Below, piece by piece: positions 19,265 through 28,254 of a DNA stretch of 64,000 nucleotides. This DNA comes from Salinivibrio sp. ES.052. Its GTDB lineage: Bacteria; Pseudomonadota; Gammaproteobacteria; Enterobacterales; Vibrionaceae. Positions within the stretch are counted from its first letter, which is position 1, and each line of letters opens with the position of its first letter. The notes beneath the pieces are model-generated. The model had not been told where the DNA came from and did not search any database. It saw nothing but the letters and a program-made list of their open reading frames with translations. A program made the translations under genes and the position numbers. Location: positions 714,251 to 778,250 of the forward strand of contig NZ_FSRI01000001.1 of assembly GCF_900141775.1 (NCBI RefSeq), written 5' to 3'.

Positions 19265-20485
19265 ATGATTGAGCTTGGCTCATCACGTTATCGGCTGACG
19301 GCATTTGCGCTTGCCTTTGGGTCTTTCCTTATTTTTTGTAACCTCTACCTTTTTCAACCTATGTTGCCAGTGTTTGCCGCCAGTGATGGGGTCAGTGAAA
19401 CTCGAGCGAACTGGTTATTGGCGGCGGCCACGCTGGGTTTATCTTTCTCCTTGGTGCCTTGGGCTGTCTTGTCTGAACGCATTGGACGTCGCCCGGTGAT
19501 GCTGGTCAGTCTATGGATGTTGCCGATGGTGGGGCTTGCTACGGCGAGTACCACATCCTTTTGGTTCATTGTTCTGTTACGGGCATTAATGGGCCTATCG
19601 CTGGGCGGTTTTGCGGCAGTGGCAGTGGCCTATATGGCGGAGGAGTTTTCACCCAAGGCTCTGGCGATCGCCGTGGGAGGCTATATCAGTGCGAATTCAC
19701 TGGGTGGCATTTCTGGCCGTGTCGCAGGAGGAGTCATGACAGATTGGTGGGGCTGGCAGGGAGCAGTATTCGCGATGGCTGCCTTTACCCTTGTTGGGGT
19801 CATATGTGTGACGAAGCTGTTACCACGTCAACGTTATTTCTCACCAGGTAATACCTCTTTACTTACCCATTCCCGCGGGGTGTTATCCCATCTACGAACC
19901 CCAAAATTGTGGTTAGCGATGTTGATCGGTGGGATCAACTTCGCGCTATTCGTCAACTTGTTCTCGGTCATGGCATTTCGCCTTGTTGCACCGCCTTATC
20001 AGTTGCCAGTGAGTTTGGTGTCATCGGTCTTCTTTTGCTATCTCGCTGGCACGGTGACCTCACGGCTCAGTGGTCGTTGGGTGCTAAAATATGGCGCGAT
20101 GAGGGGGATGGCATTTGGCACACTTGTTGCGATGCTGGGAGTATTGGTCACATTAAATAGCACCGTACTCTGGATGATTGTGGGGTTATTGATAGTGAGT
20201 GGTGGTGCTTTCTTCACTCATTCGCTCGCCTATGGCTGGGTGAGTCGCCAAGCTGCGCACGGTAAGGCGACGGCCACAGCCTTGTATCTGGTGCATTATT
20301 ATATTGGTGGGAGTGCGGGTGGTTTTTATCTGATCGCTGCTTGGCAACACTATGCGTGGTACGGCGTTGTAGCCGCAGCGCTAGCCCTCGGAGTGGTTTT
20401 ACTCGTGCTGGTGTTTGGCTTGTCACGTACCGCCCGACGAAGCCGAGCCACTCAGGGACAACAGCATGTGGTGGCTTCGTCATAA
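19265..20485 (+). CDS. MFS transporter, YnfM-like, paired with LysR regulator
   Basis: The 406-residue protein has twelve predicted membrane helices. The MFS loop-2/3 signature is seen as SERIGRRPVMLVS, and GGYISANSLGGISGRVAGG marks helix 5. This layout and the divergent LysR neighbour match YnfM-type exporters of small molecules; the substrate is not established. ATG at 19265 follows GAGG at good spacing. The C-terminal tail is basic (TARRSRATQ). It converges with the diguanylate cyclase gene, with only 22 bp between their stops. Confidence 0.85.
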   Translation: MIELGSSRYRLTAFALAFGSFLIFCNLYLFQPMLPVFAASDGVSETRANWLLAAATLGLSFSLVPWAVLSERIGRRPVMLVSLWMLPMVGLATASTTSFWFIVLLRALMGLSLGGFAAVAVAYMAEEFSPKALAIAVGGYISANSLGGISGRVAGGVMTDWWGWQGAVFAMAAFTLVGVICVTKLLPRQRYFSPGNTSLLTHSRGVLSHLRTPKLWLAMLIGGINFALFVNLFSVMAFRLVAPPYQLPVSLVSSVFFCYLAGTVTSRLSGRWVLKYGAMRGMAFGTLVAMLGVLVTLNSTVLWMIVGLLIVSGGAFFTHSLAYGWVSRQAAHGKATATALYLVHYYIGGSAGGFYLIAAWQHYAWYGVVAAALALGVVLLVLVFGLSRTARRSRATQGQQHVVASS

Positions 20486-20507
20486 AGGTGATGGGGAAAG
20501 CAAAATG

Positions 20508-21797
20508 TTAGAGCGATGTTTCGGCTGGCATATCGATATTGTCACGGCTCACTGAGTGTCGTGCATCAAAACCGGATTGTTGGCCAGGTTGGTAGGCACG
20601 TATACAATTTCTGCCCTCGGCCTTCGCTTGATAAAGCGCGCCATCGGCCCGCTCAATCAATGATGAGAGTGTATCCCCTGGTTGGAATGTTGAAATGCCT
20701 ATTGATGCTGTCACTTTAAGTGGGGTTCGGCTTTCATCAATCAACACATCCATTGCTCTGATTTCTTCGAGTAAGCGATCAGCAATTTGAGCGGTGACTT
20801 CACCACTGCATTTAGGGAGAAACACGATAAACTCTTCCCCGCCAAAGCGACCGAAAATATCTGATTTCCTCAATCGCTCTTGGACGGTACGAGTGAATGC
20901 CTGTAAGACGACGTCGCCAGCGTAATGGCCCCATTTATCGTTGATTCGCTTAAATTTATCCAAGTCGAGTAATAAGACCGAAAAAGGTGAATGCCTTTCC
21001 TCACTGATGGCAAGCGCGCGCATGGCCAGTTGTAATAGCATCCGACGGTTATAGATCCCTGTTAATGGGTCAAGCGTTGCTTGTCGATATAGGCGTAGGA
21101 TCATATGTAACTGCGAAAGCTGAGACCATAGCACCATCAATGCGATCACGGTTTGCAGCCAATACGAGGCTATATTATCGGGGCTGGTCATGGTGCTACT
21201 GAACGAATCGACCCACAAATGACAAACGAGGGTGATGGTCATCAGTGACAAGCTCTCACGCATTGTCAGAGGGAAGATGGTGAGCATGACGATTTGAATA
21301 ATGGGCAGCAAAGTATAGCTATAAGAGAACGCAGTGTTCTCGGTTGGAAAGCCTAGAGTATGGCTCGCAGAAAAATAGAAGGCATTGGTGGCCAGGACCA
21401 TTGCGACAAGGCCGAGTTTGGCCGATTTGAGATTGTTTGATCGATAAACTGAATACCCAATGGTGATGAGTACCCCAGCTAATACGAGTCTCTGCAATGA
21501 AAGCTGTGCAGCAGCAGTTGTGTCAGACATAAAAATAAAATCAGCGAGGGACCATGCAACAGTAAGAGCAGCCCACACATAACACAGTACACACAAGCGA
21601 CTACGTAAATAGGTACTACGAGTATTATTAAAACTATTGGCGTGTTTTTTTGCGCTCCACAGCTCAAGGAATGAGATTTGGAGCTTATATATAATGTGGC
21701 CTAAGGTTTCGCTCATTATTGCACCCATTGTCCTTCTTGTTTGTGCAAAGGTTCCAGTTGCTTGTGCCGCTTTGCTATCATTGCGTTGCGCGGTCAT
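20508..21797 (-). CDS. membrane-bound diguanylate cyclase (GGDEF)
   Basis: The protein has about five membrane helices in its N-terminal half and a C-terminal GGDEF domain. The active site is GGEEF (in FGRFGGEEFIVF) and the inhibitory I-site RxxD lies five residues before it (RKSD), so it should make c-di-GMP and be product-inhibited. The DPLTGIYNRR motif marks the domain start. The open frame reaches 21908 through a TTG, but the first residues look non-coding. ATG at 21797 has a weak purine-rich element upstream, and ATG codons at 21815 and 21857 are alternatives. The membrane part resembles no named sensor domain that I can identify. Confidence 0.85.
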   Translation of the reverse strand: MTAQRNDSKAAQATGTFAQTRRTMGAIMSETLGHIIYKLQISFLELWSAKKHANSFNNTRSTYLRSRLCVLCYVWAALTVAWSLADFIFMSDTTAAAQLSLQRLVLAGVLITIGYSVYRSNNLKSAKLGLVAMVLATNAFYFSASHTLGFPTENTAFSYSYTLLPIIQIVMLTIFPLTMRESLSLMTITLVCHLWVDSFSSTMTSPDNIASYWLQTVIALMVLWSQLSQLHMILRLYRQATLDPLTGIYNRRMLLQLAMRALAISEERHSPFSVLLLDLDKFKRINDKWGHYAGDVVLQAFTRTVQERLRKSDIFGRFGGEEFIVFLPKCSGEVTAQIADRLLEEIRAMDVLIDESRTPLKVTASIGISTFQPGDTLSSLIERADGALYQAKAEGRNCIRAYQPGQQSGFDARHSVSRDNIDMPAETSL

Positions 21798-21959
21798 GTT
21801 ACTTTTTTCTTTCATAAGGTTGGTATAAGCGTGCAAACATGCCAGTTTGTTGTGCATTTTGACGGTGTTTAATGCATTCAACGTGATCGATCCGACTTTT
21901 CTATGCAATCAACTCGAACATTGACCCTTTATTATTGATATACGTAAGGTACTCTTGCT

Positions 21960-22631
21960 ATGTACGCGTTACTTGTTCCCTCTCTTGTCTCTGCGGTTCT
22001 CGGGGCTCAGATTTTGCTTTCGCTAGCGTTATTAAAGGGCGATATATGCCCTGGTCAACGAGGTCGATTTCATCATGCTTTCTGGGTGCCTACCTTCTCT
22101 TGGTTGATCTTGGTTCCATCTAGCTTTCTCGCCATCTTACCCTTTTTGTTCCTAGGGATATTTGCGTTTCGATCAAAAACAGGAAAAACGCGTCGATCCG
22201 GGCCTATTCCTTTGCTTCATGTCGCAAACTTATTGGGTTTTGTTGCATGGATAACCATACTCTCAACCTATAACGGATGGATGGTTGCGTTGGGCGTGTT
22301 ACAGCTCATCCTTTTAGGAGCGAGTTTGGGTCATTGTTTGTTGGTACGAGCGCGCTCACGTCTACAAGCATTCGACAGGCTACTGCCATTAGTGAGTGTA
22401 CTGGCCTTGATGGGTCTGATGGTATTAACGGGGGGAATTGCTGCGGTGAATCAAGCGACAGCGATGAGTCTTAATGCCATTGTTGCGGGGGCAGGTTTCG
22501 GCCTGTTGGGTGTCGCAGCGCTCACGTGGCATTTACTCAAACAGACCTCTCCAGTGTTCTGGCGGCTAGTTACAGGCGTCGGGTTTATGCTAATGGCGAA
22601 TATAAGTCTAACTCGGCTACTTATCGTTTAG
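21960..22631 (+). CDS. hypothetical multi-pass membrane protein
   Basis: The 223-residue product is almost entirely hydrophobic with six or seven predicted membrane helices separated by short basic loops (RSKTGKTRRS, RARSRLQ). ATG at 21960 follows AAGG. I do not recognise the family, and no catalytic motif is evident. It lies divergent to the diguanylate cyclase gene (its ATG is ~160 bp away) and 62 bp before the DUF4250-like gene on the same strand, so the two may share a transcript. Confidence 0.6.
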   Translation: MYALLVPSLVSAVLGAQILLSLALLKGDICPGQRGRFHHAFWVPTFSWLILVPSSFLAILPFLFLGIFAFRSKTGKTRRSGPIPLLHVANLLGFVAWITILSTYNGWMVALGVLQLILLGASLGHCLLVRARSRLQAFDRLLPLVSVLALMGLMVLTGGIAAVNQATAMSLNAIVAGAGFGLLGVAALTWHLLKQTSPVFWRLVTGVGFMLMANISLTRLLIV

Positions 22632-22693
22632 TTGGGCAGTTTATTCGTGCGCCTCTATACTCAATTAAGGCTTCAATAAGTGTGAGGTTTTGT

Positions 22694-22888
22694 ATGGATA
22701 TCCATAATATTAGTCGCCTCGATGGTGCCATATTTTATGGCATTGTTAATGAGAGATTGCGGCTTGAATGCGACAGTTTAGAGGCGCTGATGGCACATCT
22801 TGAACTTGACCATGATCAGCTCCAAACGAAATTTGATGATATTGGCTGTGAATACGATCCTCTGACTAATCAGTTGAAACTCAAGTAA
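22694..22888 (+). CDS. DUF4250-like small protein
   Basis: The 64-residue protein begins MDIHNISRLDGAIFYGIVNERLR and continues with a helix rich in leucine and acids. This pattern (an N-terminal NxxxxDxxxxxxIVNxxLR motif, then a helix-turn-helix-like DHDQLQTKFDDIGCEYD) is what I associate with DUF4250. A good GAGG ribosome site lies eight bases before the ATG at 22694; a longer frame from 22526 overlaps the previous gene and is unlikely. Function is unknown; the shape suggests a small helical, possibly regulatory, protein. Confidence 0.7.
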   Translation: MDIHNISRLDGAIFYGIVNERLRLECDSLEALMAHLELDHDQLQTKFDDIGCEYDPLTNQLKLK

Positions 22889-23077
22889 TTGTGTCAATAA
22901 CGACTCAGGCTCACTATGCGATGAGTCGCTTTCCCCAGCGTTAAAGTACTGAGATAGCTGTCGAATATTTTGTTAAAAATTTGATCCTTTATTAGCCGGC
23001 CCACTACGCTAAAAGGGGAGATGGTATGTCATCTCCCTGTTTTATCATGTGGGACACTTTTCATAAGGACGCTAGCG

Positions 23078-24676
23078 ATGCCGCGACGTGCATGGGGCAT
23101 AATCGTAATCACTGCACTTATCGGTGTAGGGTTTGCAGCATTAACCGCGCACCTGCTCTATCAAAAGGAGCAGGAGGCAATTCGTAAAGAGCTGCATAAA
23201 GATGTCAATAATGCGGCAATGGCGCTCGCGCGAGAGGTAAACTTAGGCCTAGAGTTGCTTTATGCAGTGAAGAACCACTTTGATGCGGGCCATCGACTTG
23301 ATGCTCGCAATTTTCAACCCCTCACTTCTGGTGTGTTAAAGCGCCATCCAAGCTTTAAGTCGATAGAGTGGGTAGATATCGTTATGCATCATCAGCGTCG
23401 GCATTACTCGCAGGGAATGGAAAAAGCGGGTGCTGCGCCATCACGATTTAATATCGTCGAGCTTGATGCCCAGAATCAATTGATCCCCGCGACGCGACGC
23501 GATATGTATTTTCCACTCAGATTTACCTCAGGTAAGAATCAAGAGGCTTCGGTCATTGGCTATGATCTTGGTTCCACGCCAATCACACGCCAAGCACTGA
23601 CCACCAGTTTTAACACTGGTGTTCCTGTAGCAACGCCCGCGACTACGATTGAACGTGCGTATGGTGATGTGCGTGGTTTTTTGCTGATTATGCCAATTTT
23701 GCTCGATCCTGACCAGCTGAGTGGAGAAGATACTCAGGACTTACGCGGCTTTTTGGTGGCAGTGATTGATGTGAATACTTTGGTCAATCTTGCGATAGAA
23801 ACCGTCATTAATGATGGCATTAACTATACCTTGATTGATACAACAGTCCCGAACAATCGTCAGGTGTTGCACACTCAGCGCGTCGAACTGGCTCAAATGA
23901 CGAATGCTCTCTCACAACAGCCAGCGGAGCCGATCCTCTTTGCGGGGCGAGAGTGGGAGCTGGTGGGATATCCCACCATTAGTTATATGCAAGCCAGACA
24001 AAGTTGGATGCCGCTATGGACCTTTATAATAGGAAGTGGGATTTTCTTTGTGATTTGCTACTTGCTATATCGTTTGCAGTCGCGAGCATACAGTATCCAG
24101 GTTCAAGTCGAGCAAAAAACGCATGCCTTGAAAGAGGCGAATAGTCGACTTGAATCAATGACCAAATGTGACGGGCTAACGGGGCTGTATAATCGGACGC
24201 AGTTTGAACAAGCGTTGGAACGAGAAGTTCAGCGGGCAGTCCGTGATGACTCTCCACTGAGCTTGATGCTAGTGGAGATCCAACATCTTTCAACGTATAA
24301 CCAACAACAGGGGCGAATAGCCGGTGACCAACTAATCCGCCAAATTGCACAGGTACTTGATGAAATGCTCAAACGTCCTGGAGATCTTGTCTGTCGCTAT
24401 ACCGGTAGCCAATTTATCGCCATTTTACCGCGGACGGAAGGGGCGTCGAGGTTGGGTGAAGAGTGCGTAACGACGGTGAAAAGGTTGCAGGTGCCTTTTG
24501 AGGAAGAGCCTGATGACACCGTATCGGTCTTTGTAGGGGGGGTGACGGTGGATAATCAAAAAGAAATGACAGTATCACGCTTGTGTGCCTATGGTGAGAT
24601 TGCTTTGACACGGGCCAAGTCTGACAATGATACGGGTTGGCATTGGATGGATATCTCTGAAGGCGTTGCCTTGTGA
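23078..24676 (+). CDS. CHASE-domain sensor with degenerate GGDEF domain
   Basis: The 532-residue protein has a membrane helix at about 6-25 and a periplasmic CHASE domain (about 45-280, with ALAREVNLGLELLYAVKNHF). A second membrane helix (about 310-330), a coiled coil and a GGDEF domain from about residue 360 (DGLTGLYNRTQFE) follow. The signature loop reads YTGSQF where GG(D/E)EF is required, so cyclase activity should be lost while the fold remains; it may bind nucleotides or partners instead. ATG at 23078 follows AAGGA and fits the membrane anchor better than the upstream ATG at 23021. The periplasmic CHASE domain suggests a small external ligand. Confidence 0.85.
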   Translation: MPRRAWGIIVITALIGVGFAALTAHLLYQKEQEAIRKELHKDVNNAAMALAREVNLGLELLYAVKNHFDAGHRLDARNFQPLTSGVLKRHPSFKSIEWVDIVMHHQRRHYSQGMEKAGAAPSRFNIVELDAQNQLIPATRRDMYFPLRFTSGKNQEASVIGYDLGSTPITRQALTTSFNTGVPVATPATTIERAYGDVRGFLLIMPILLDPDQLSGEDTQDLRGFLVAVIDVNTLVNLAIETVINDGINYTLIDTTVPNNRQVLHTQRVELAQMTNALSQQPAEPILFAGREWELVGYPTISYMQARQSWMPLWTFIIGSGIFFVICYLLYRLQSRAYSIQVQVEQKTHALKEANSRLESMTKCDGLTGLYNRTQFEQALEREVQRAVRDDSPLSLMLVEIQHLSTYNQQQGRIAGDQLIRQIAQVLDEMLKRPGDLVCRYTGSQFIAILPRTEGASRLGEECVTTVKRLQVPFEEEPDDTVSVFVGGVTVDNQKEMTVSRLCAYGEIALTRAKSDNDTGWHWMDISEGVAL

Positions 24677-24736
24677 GCAGAGAGCGGTACTAAAAGCACC
24701 GCCCTATATTGACAGCATAGTCCATATGCTGACAGG

Positions 24737-25240
24737 TTAGTTTACCTCGCCTTTGTTAAAACGCGAACCAACAACTGGACTCTTTAGCGTTTTATCCGCA
24801 ACCGAGTTTGCTACATTGATTTGTGTAAAGACTAACGTATGTGTCTCATTGCGAAGCAACAGGGTATTATCGCGTACTGTCGCGTCGCTCCATTCGCTGA
24901 GCACTTGACTCATGGTTTGCTCTAGCTTCATCGAGTCGGATGAACAAGCCATTTTTGTGCTTGCCATACCCGCTATTTTAAAGCGGTTGCTGTTGAGCTC
25001 AGCATTACCAAAATATCGGTTACAACCGGTGTAACCACTGACGTCCATATCCTTATTGACTTTTAGTGTTGGGGATCCTTCCGCACTGATAGCCTGCTGA
25101 TCGATCATGGTAAGCTGCCACTCCTGTGCAACTCCAGATGTTGTCATCTTGTTGCTGGAACCACTACCGGCATAATTGCCGCTACTACATGCGGTTAGTC
25201 CGGCAGCGAGCATGACCGCCATCAACACGTGTTTCTTCAT
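24737..25240 (-). CDS. META-domain (HslJ-like) lipoprotein
   Basis: The 167-residue product has a lipoprotein signal (hydrophobic stretch followed by LTAC, Cys18) and a META domain. The domain is recognised by GYTGCNRYFGNAEL and MASTKMACSS, the paired elements characteristic of HslJ-type proteins. It is expected to be tethered to the outer membrane. In E. coli HslJ relates to novobiocin resistance and heat response, but the biochemical role is not settled. Four cysteines in the mature part could form a disulfide. The gene is single and convergent with the CHASE-GGDEF gene. Confidence 0.85.
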   Translation of the reverse strand: MKKHVLMAVMLAAGLTACSSGNYAGSGSSNKMTTSGVAQEWQLTMIDQQAISAEGSPTLKVNKDMDVSGYTGCNRYFGNAELNSNRFKIAGMASTKMACSSDSMKLEQTMSQVLSEWSDATVRDNTLLLRNETHTLVFTQINVANSVADKTLKSPVVGSRFNKGEVN

Positions 25241-25354
25241 AATGACTCCTTAGTCACTAACAGTGGGTTTCAATTCAAGCGTAGCTAAGTAATTAACAAA
25301 TATGCCAGTAAAAATGTGATTTTATGTCAGGCTATTGTCTTTTTTAGTAGGCGA

Positions 25355-25480
25355 TAAAAAAGCCCCCGGTAGAGGGGGGCAACATATACCATCGCGTGTC
25401 TTATTATTATTGAAACTTCATCAGTAAAGCGGAGCGAAATGCTAGCAGGAATGCCTAGTAGGAGAGCGTATACCATGTTT
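25355..25480 (-). ncRNA. candidate small RNA ending in a strong terminator
   Basis: On the minus strand a stem GCCCCC (complement of 25375-25380) with GGGGGC (complement of 25362-25367) is followed by six U residues, a complete intrinsic terminator. No gene on that strand lies upstream for over 500 bp. The transcript that ends here would include TCTCCT and ATTCCT stretches, able to pair with ribosome-binding sites. A TTGACG on the minus strand near 25497 could be a -35, but no well-spaced -10 is seen, so the 5' end given is approximate. Confidence 0.35.
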
Positions 25481-25762
25481 GCGAATATTGACTCGTCAAC
25501 TTTTTAGTACGATATCTTGAGACGTTATCAAAGAAAAATGACAGTTTAATGTCACCGATATGATGATGCTTTCGCAGCGTGGTGATGATGTTTAGAACAT
25601 AACGGCATCATCTTACTATGCGGGGTGATCAAGGTAGATGTTCAGTTTACTTGACAGAGTCGCTTTTGAGGTTGTGCAATCCGTCGACAGACAGTAAAAC
25701 CACAGCGTCCGCGAGGTGTATTTTTCAGTTATTAACGTTATGCTTCTAATTGATGACAACAC

Positions 25763-25790
25763 TGATCCAAAAATAGCGACAGTGTGTAAG
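25763..25790 (+). promoter_or_regulatory. ECF (ChrR-partner type) promoter-like element before folE
   Basis: TGATCC (25763-25768), then an 18-bp spacer and TAAGT (25787-25791). This agrees with the TGATCC-N18-TAAGA form described for Rhodobacter sigmaE, the family of the sigma factor encoded at 37884-38516. The start site would be about 35 bp before the folE ATG. Confidence 0.4.
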
Positions 25791-25831
25791 TAAAAAGAAT
25801 GGCTTAGGGCTGACCCAAAAAGGAATCCATC

Positions 25832-26485
25832 ATGGCATTGAGCGATGCTGCAAAAAAAGTTCAGGAAGCGTTGATTGCTCGTGGTATTGAAACCCCAATG
25901 ACGACGACATCGACAATGTCTTCAGAAGAACGAAAAGAAAAAATCGAGTTTCACATGCGTGAGATTCTGCAGTCGATCGATTTGGACCTTACTGATGATA
26001 GTTTGGCGGAAACGCCAGCTCGAATTGCCAAGATGTATGTCGATGAAATTTTCTCAGGCTTGGATTATGCCCATTTCCCCAAAGTGACCATGATTGATAA
26101 CAAAATGGGGTGTGATGAAATGGTCCGCGTGAAAGATATTTCCGTAACCAGCACCTGTGAGCATCATCTCGTCACCATTGATGGGCGCGCAACCGTGGCC
26201 TACCTGCCAGATAATAAAGTTATTGGGTTGTCGAAAATAAATCGGATTGTGCGCTTCTTCGCCCAGCGACCGCAGGTGCAAGAGCGACTCACTCGTCAAA
26301 TACTCGTTGCGCTACAAACGTTGCTTGAAACCGAAAACGTAGCGGTCCGTATTGAAGCAACCCATTACTGCGTGAAATCTCGCGGGGTAATGGATGCTAA
26401 CAGTGAAACCACAACCACAGCACTTGGCGGGCAGTTTAAGAAAAATGCTGCGACACGTGCCGAGTTCCTACACGGTATTCAATAG
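25832..26485 (+). CDS. folE: GTP cyclohydrolase I
   Basis: The 217-residue protein is full length for FolE, which converts GTP to 7,8-dihydroneopterin triphosphate, the first step to tetrahydrofolate and, through QueD (encoded 7 kb away), to queuosine. The zinc ligands are visible: Cys and His in TSTCEHHLV and the distant Cys in [10 protein letters not shown]. The GTP-binding/active-site stretch [23 protein letters not shown] is intact. ATG at 25832 follows AAGGA. A possible stress-sigma promoter lies upstream, and a terminator shared with the convergent Aer gene follows. Confidence 0.96.
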   Translation: MALSDAAKKVQEALIARGIETPMTTTSTMSSEERKEKIEFHMREILQSIDLDLTDDSLAETPARIAKMYVDEIFSGLDYAHFPKVTMIDNKMGCDEMVRVKDISVTSTCEHHLVTIDGRATVAYLPDNKVIGLSKINRIVRFFAQRPQVQERLTRQILVALQTLLETENVAVRIEATHYCVKSRGVMDANSETTTTALGGQFKKNAATRAEFLHGIQ

Positions 26486-26486
26486 C

Positions 26487-26510
26487 AAAAAGCGCCCGAT
26501 GGCGCTTTTT
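26487..26510. terminator. bidirectional terminator between folE and the Aer-like gene
   Basis: AAAAAGCGCC, loop CGAT, GGCGCTTTTT: a perfect 10-bp inverted repeat between convergent stops, with T runs in both directions. Confidence 0.9.
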
Positions 26511-26538
26511 CTCATTGAAGGTGGAAAGATGTTCGCCG

Positions 26539-28092
26539 TTACTCAAATTGTCTTGCTAGATCGTGGAATTGTCTGACTTTATCGCGAAGCAGGCTGCTTG
26601 CTTCAGAAACATCATTGACCTCATTGAGATTTTGTTGTGAGACTGACTCAATGTTATGGATCTCATGACTGATATCCGTAAAGGTCCGTAACTGTGCTTG
26701 CGTGGAATGATGGGTTTCCTGGGTTCTTCCCACCACATCGTCGATGGCTGTCGCCACGGCGTGCAAACTCGAAATACTATGATCCGTCGTGTCGACGCAC
26801 TGCTGGGTTTGTTCATGGCTTTCATGGATCTGATCTTGCCAATGAGAAATCGTGTTGTGCATTTCTTGTATGGAAGTTTGGATCTGCTCGGTGGCACTCT
26901 GTGTTCGGCTGGATAATGCACGGACTTCATCGGCCACGACGGCAAATCCTCGGCCTTGCTCTCCTGCTCGAGCGGCTTCAATCGCGGCATTCAAGGCAAG
27001 AAGATTCGTTTGTTCAGCAATCCCACTGATTTCACTCATGGATTCCGTCACGCGCTCAGCGGTCACCGAGAGCTGTTGAGTTGCAGAGAGTGAGCTTTCT
27101 GAACGATGGGCCAACGTTTTTAGCTGCTCACCCGTCTGTTGCAACAAGGCTTGCGTTTCTTGGCTTCGCTGTTGCACCGAGTGAAGGAGATCCACGCTTT
27201 GCTGGGCATTATCTGACACTTTATTCGCGGATTCAGAGGCATGGTCAATATTGCCTGCAATTGACGAGATCTGGTGACTCTGTTTATTGATGGCATCAGA
27301 GACGCGTTTCGATAATGCGCTTAGTTCATCCGAAAACTGGTTAAGTGATAAAGAGGCATCTAGCATTCGACCAAGAATCGTACGAATACGCGCATTCAGC
27401 AGTTTAACTTTATAATCAGCGACCGAACTGAGTCCTGTCCCAGAATAGACATAGCGGCTAATGCTGTCATAGTCGGATTGAAAGGCGCGGACAAGTGTTG
27501 GTAGGGTAAACAGTTCATCACGAAAAAGGGTGCCTAGCACAAATGGCATTGCGATGGCTCCAGCAATATCCCACCCGGAAATAACGCGATCAAACATTAA
27601 TGAAACCGGTGCAGCCGCTAAGCCTACTACCATGAAAGCGTGCTTGAGAGTGGCTGGTATATCGGCGATCGATAAGCGTTTAAGCGAACTTCCTGACTGC
27701 TCTGCGGAACGGAGCTTTTGATAAATTTGCGCTGCCCGGTGTTTGACTTCGGGATCGAGTTTGACGCGCACAGATTGGTAGCCGGTGACTTGGCCGCGAT
27801 CATAAATGGGAGTGACATACGCATCTACCCAATAATAATCGCCGTTTTTACAACGGTTTTTGACGATGCCTCGCCAGGGTTGATTTGCCTTGAGGTTGCG
27901 CCACATATCGGCAAACGCGGCTTTTGGCATATCGGCGTGGCGAATAATATTATGCGGGGCGCCAGTCAGTTCTCCTTCATCAAATCCCGCGATACGAATA
28001 AATTCTGGATTGCAGTAGGTAATAACGCCGCGCTTATCAGTGGTTGAGACGAGGCGTTCATCGTCACCAAATATAACTTCATTATTACTCAT
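26539..28092 (-). CDS. Aer-like PAS methyl-accepting chemotaxis protein
   Basis: The 517-residue protein has an N-terminal PAS domain (about 15-115, with [20 protein letters not shown] and [14 protein letters not shown]) matching the FAD-binding PAS of the Aer aerotaxis receptor. Two closely spaced hydrophobic segments at about 155-200 form the membrane hairpin. The signalling domain includes the conserved tip [20 protein letters not shown] and [16 protein letters not shown]. It should sense redox or energy state inside the cell and signal to CheA/CheW. ATG 28092 is preferred over the GTG at 28113, though neither has a strong ribosome site. It stands alone with no che genes nearby. Confidence 0.9.
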   Translation of the reverse strand: MSNNEVIFGDDERLVSTTDKRGVITYCNPEFIRIAGFDEGELTGAPHNIIRHADMPKAAFADMWRNLKANQPWRGIVKNRCKNGDYYWVDAYVTPIYDRGQVTGYQSVRVKLDPEVKHRAAQIYQKLRSAEQSGSSLKRLSIADIPATLKHAFMVVGLAAAPVSLMFDRVISGWDIAGAIAMPFVLGTLFRDELFTLPTLVRAFQSDYDSISRYVYSGTGLSSVADYKVKLLNARIRTILGRMLDASLSLNQFSDELSALSKRVSDAINKQSHQISSIAGNIDHASESANKVSDNAQQSVDLLHSVQQRSQETQALLQQTGEQLKTLAHRSESSLSATQQLSVTAERVTESMSEISGIAEQTNLLALNAAIEAARAGEQGRGFAVVADEVRALSSRTQSATEQIQTSIQEMHNTISHWQDQIHESHEQTQQCVDTTDHSISSLHAVATAIDDVVGRTQETHHSTQAQLRTFTDISHEIHNIESVSQQNLNEVNDVSEASSLLRDKVRQFHDLARQFE

Positions 28093-28206
28093 AGTGGTTT
28101 TCTTTTTGGTCACAGGTCATAAAAATCTTATTGTTTTAGTGTAGTGGTTACAGGCTTGCTATTAATATTATTGTTAATAAATTGTTTAGTTATGAAAATT
28201 TTCAAC

Positions 28207-28230
28207 AAAAAAAGGGCCTTGCGGCCCTTT
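28207..28230 (-). terminator. terminator of aspC
   Basis: AAAGGGCC, loop TTGC, GGCCCTTT; read on the minus strand the hairpin is followed by a long T run, just beyond the aspC stop. Confidence 0.85.
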
Positions 28231-28254
28231 GTTTCATTTTTAAGACAGCGACGC

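Larger units (their letters stand above)
25241..25831. other. 591-bp intergenic region before folE
   Basis: No convincing protein gene is present. It contains a minus-strand terminator-like hairpin (25355-25380) with no annotated gene feeding it, a short dyad TTGAC-TC-GTCAA (25488-25499), a sigma70-like TTGACA (25651-25656) with TGCAAT (25675-25680), and a TGATCC-type promoter (25763-25790) just before folE. Confidence 0.6.

Noticed and set aside
22983-23077. TGATCC at about 22985 as another ECF promoter, before the CHASE-GGDEF gene
   Set aside because: The sequence 15-18 bp further on lacks a CGTA or TAAGA-type -10, so the match is only to the -35.
25372-25480. Minus-strand 49-codon frame through the orphan terminator
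   Set aside because: It reads through the terminator hairpin and has no ribosome site; a non-coding RNA is a better explanation.
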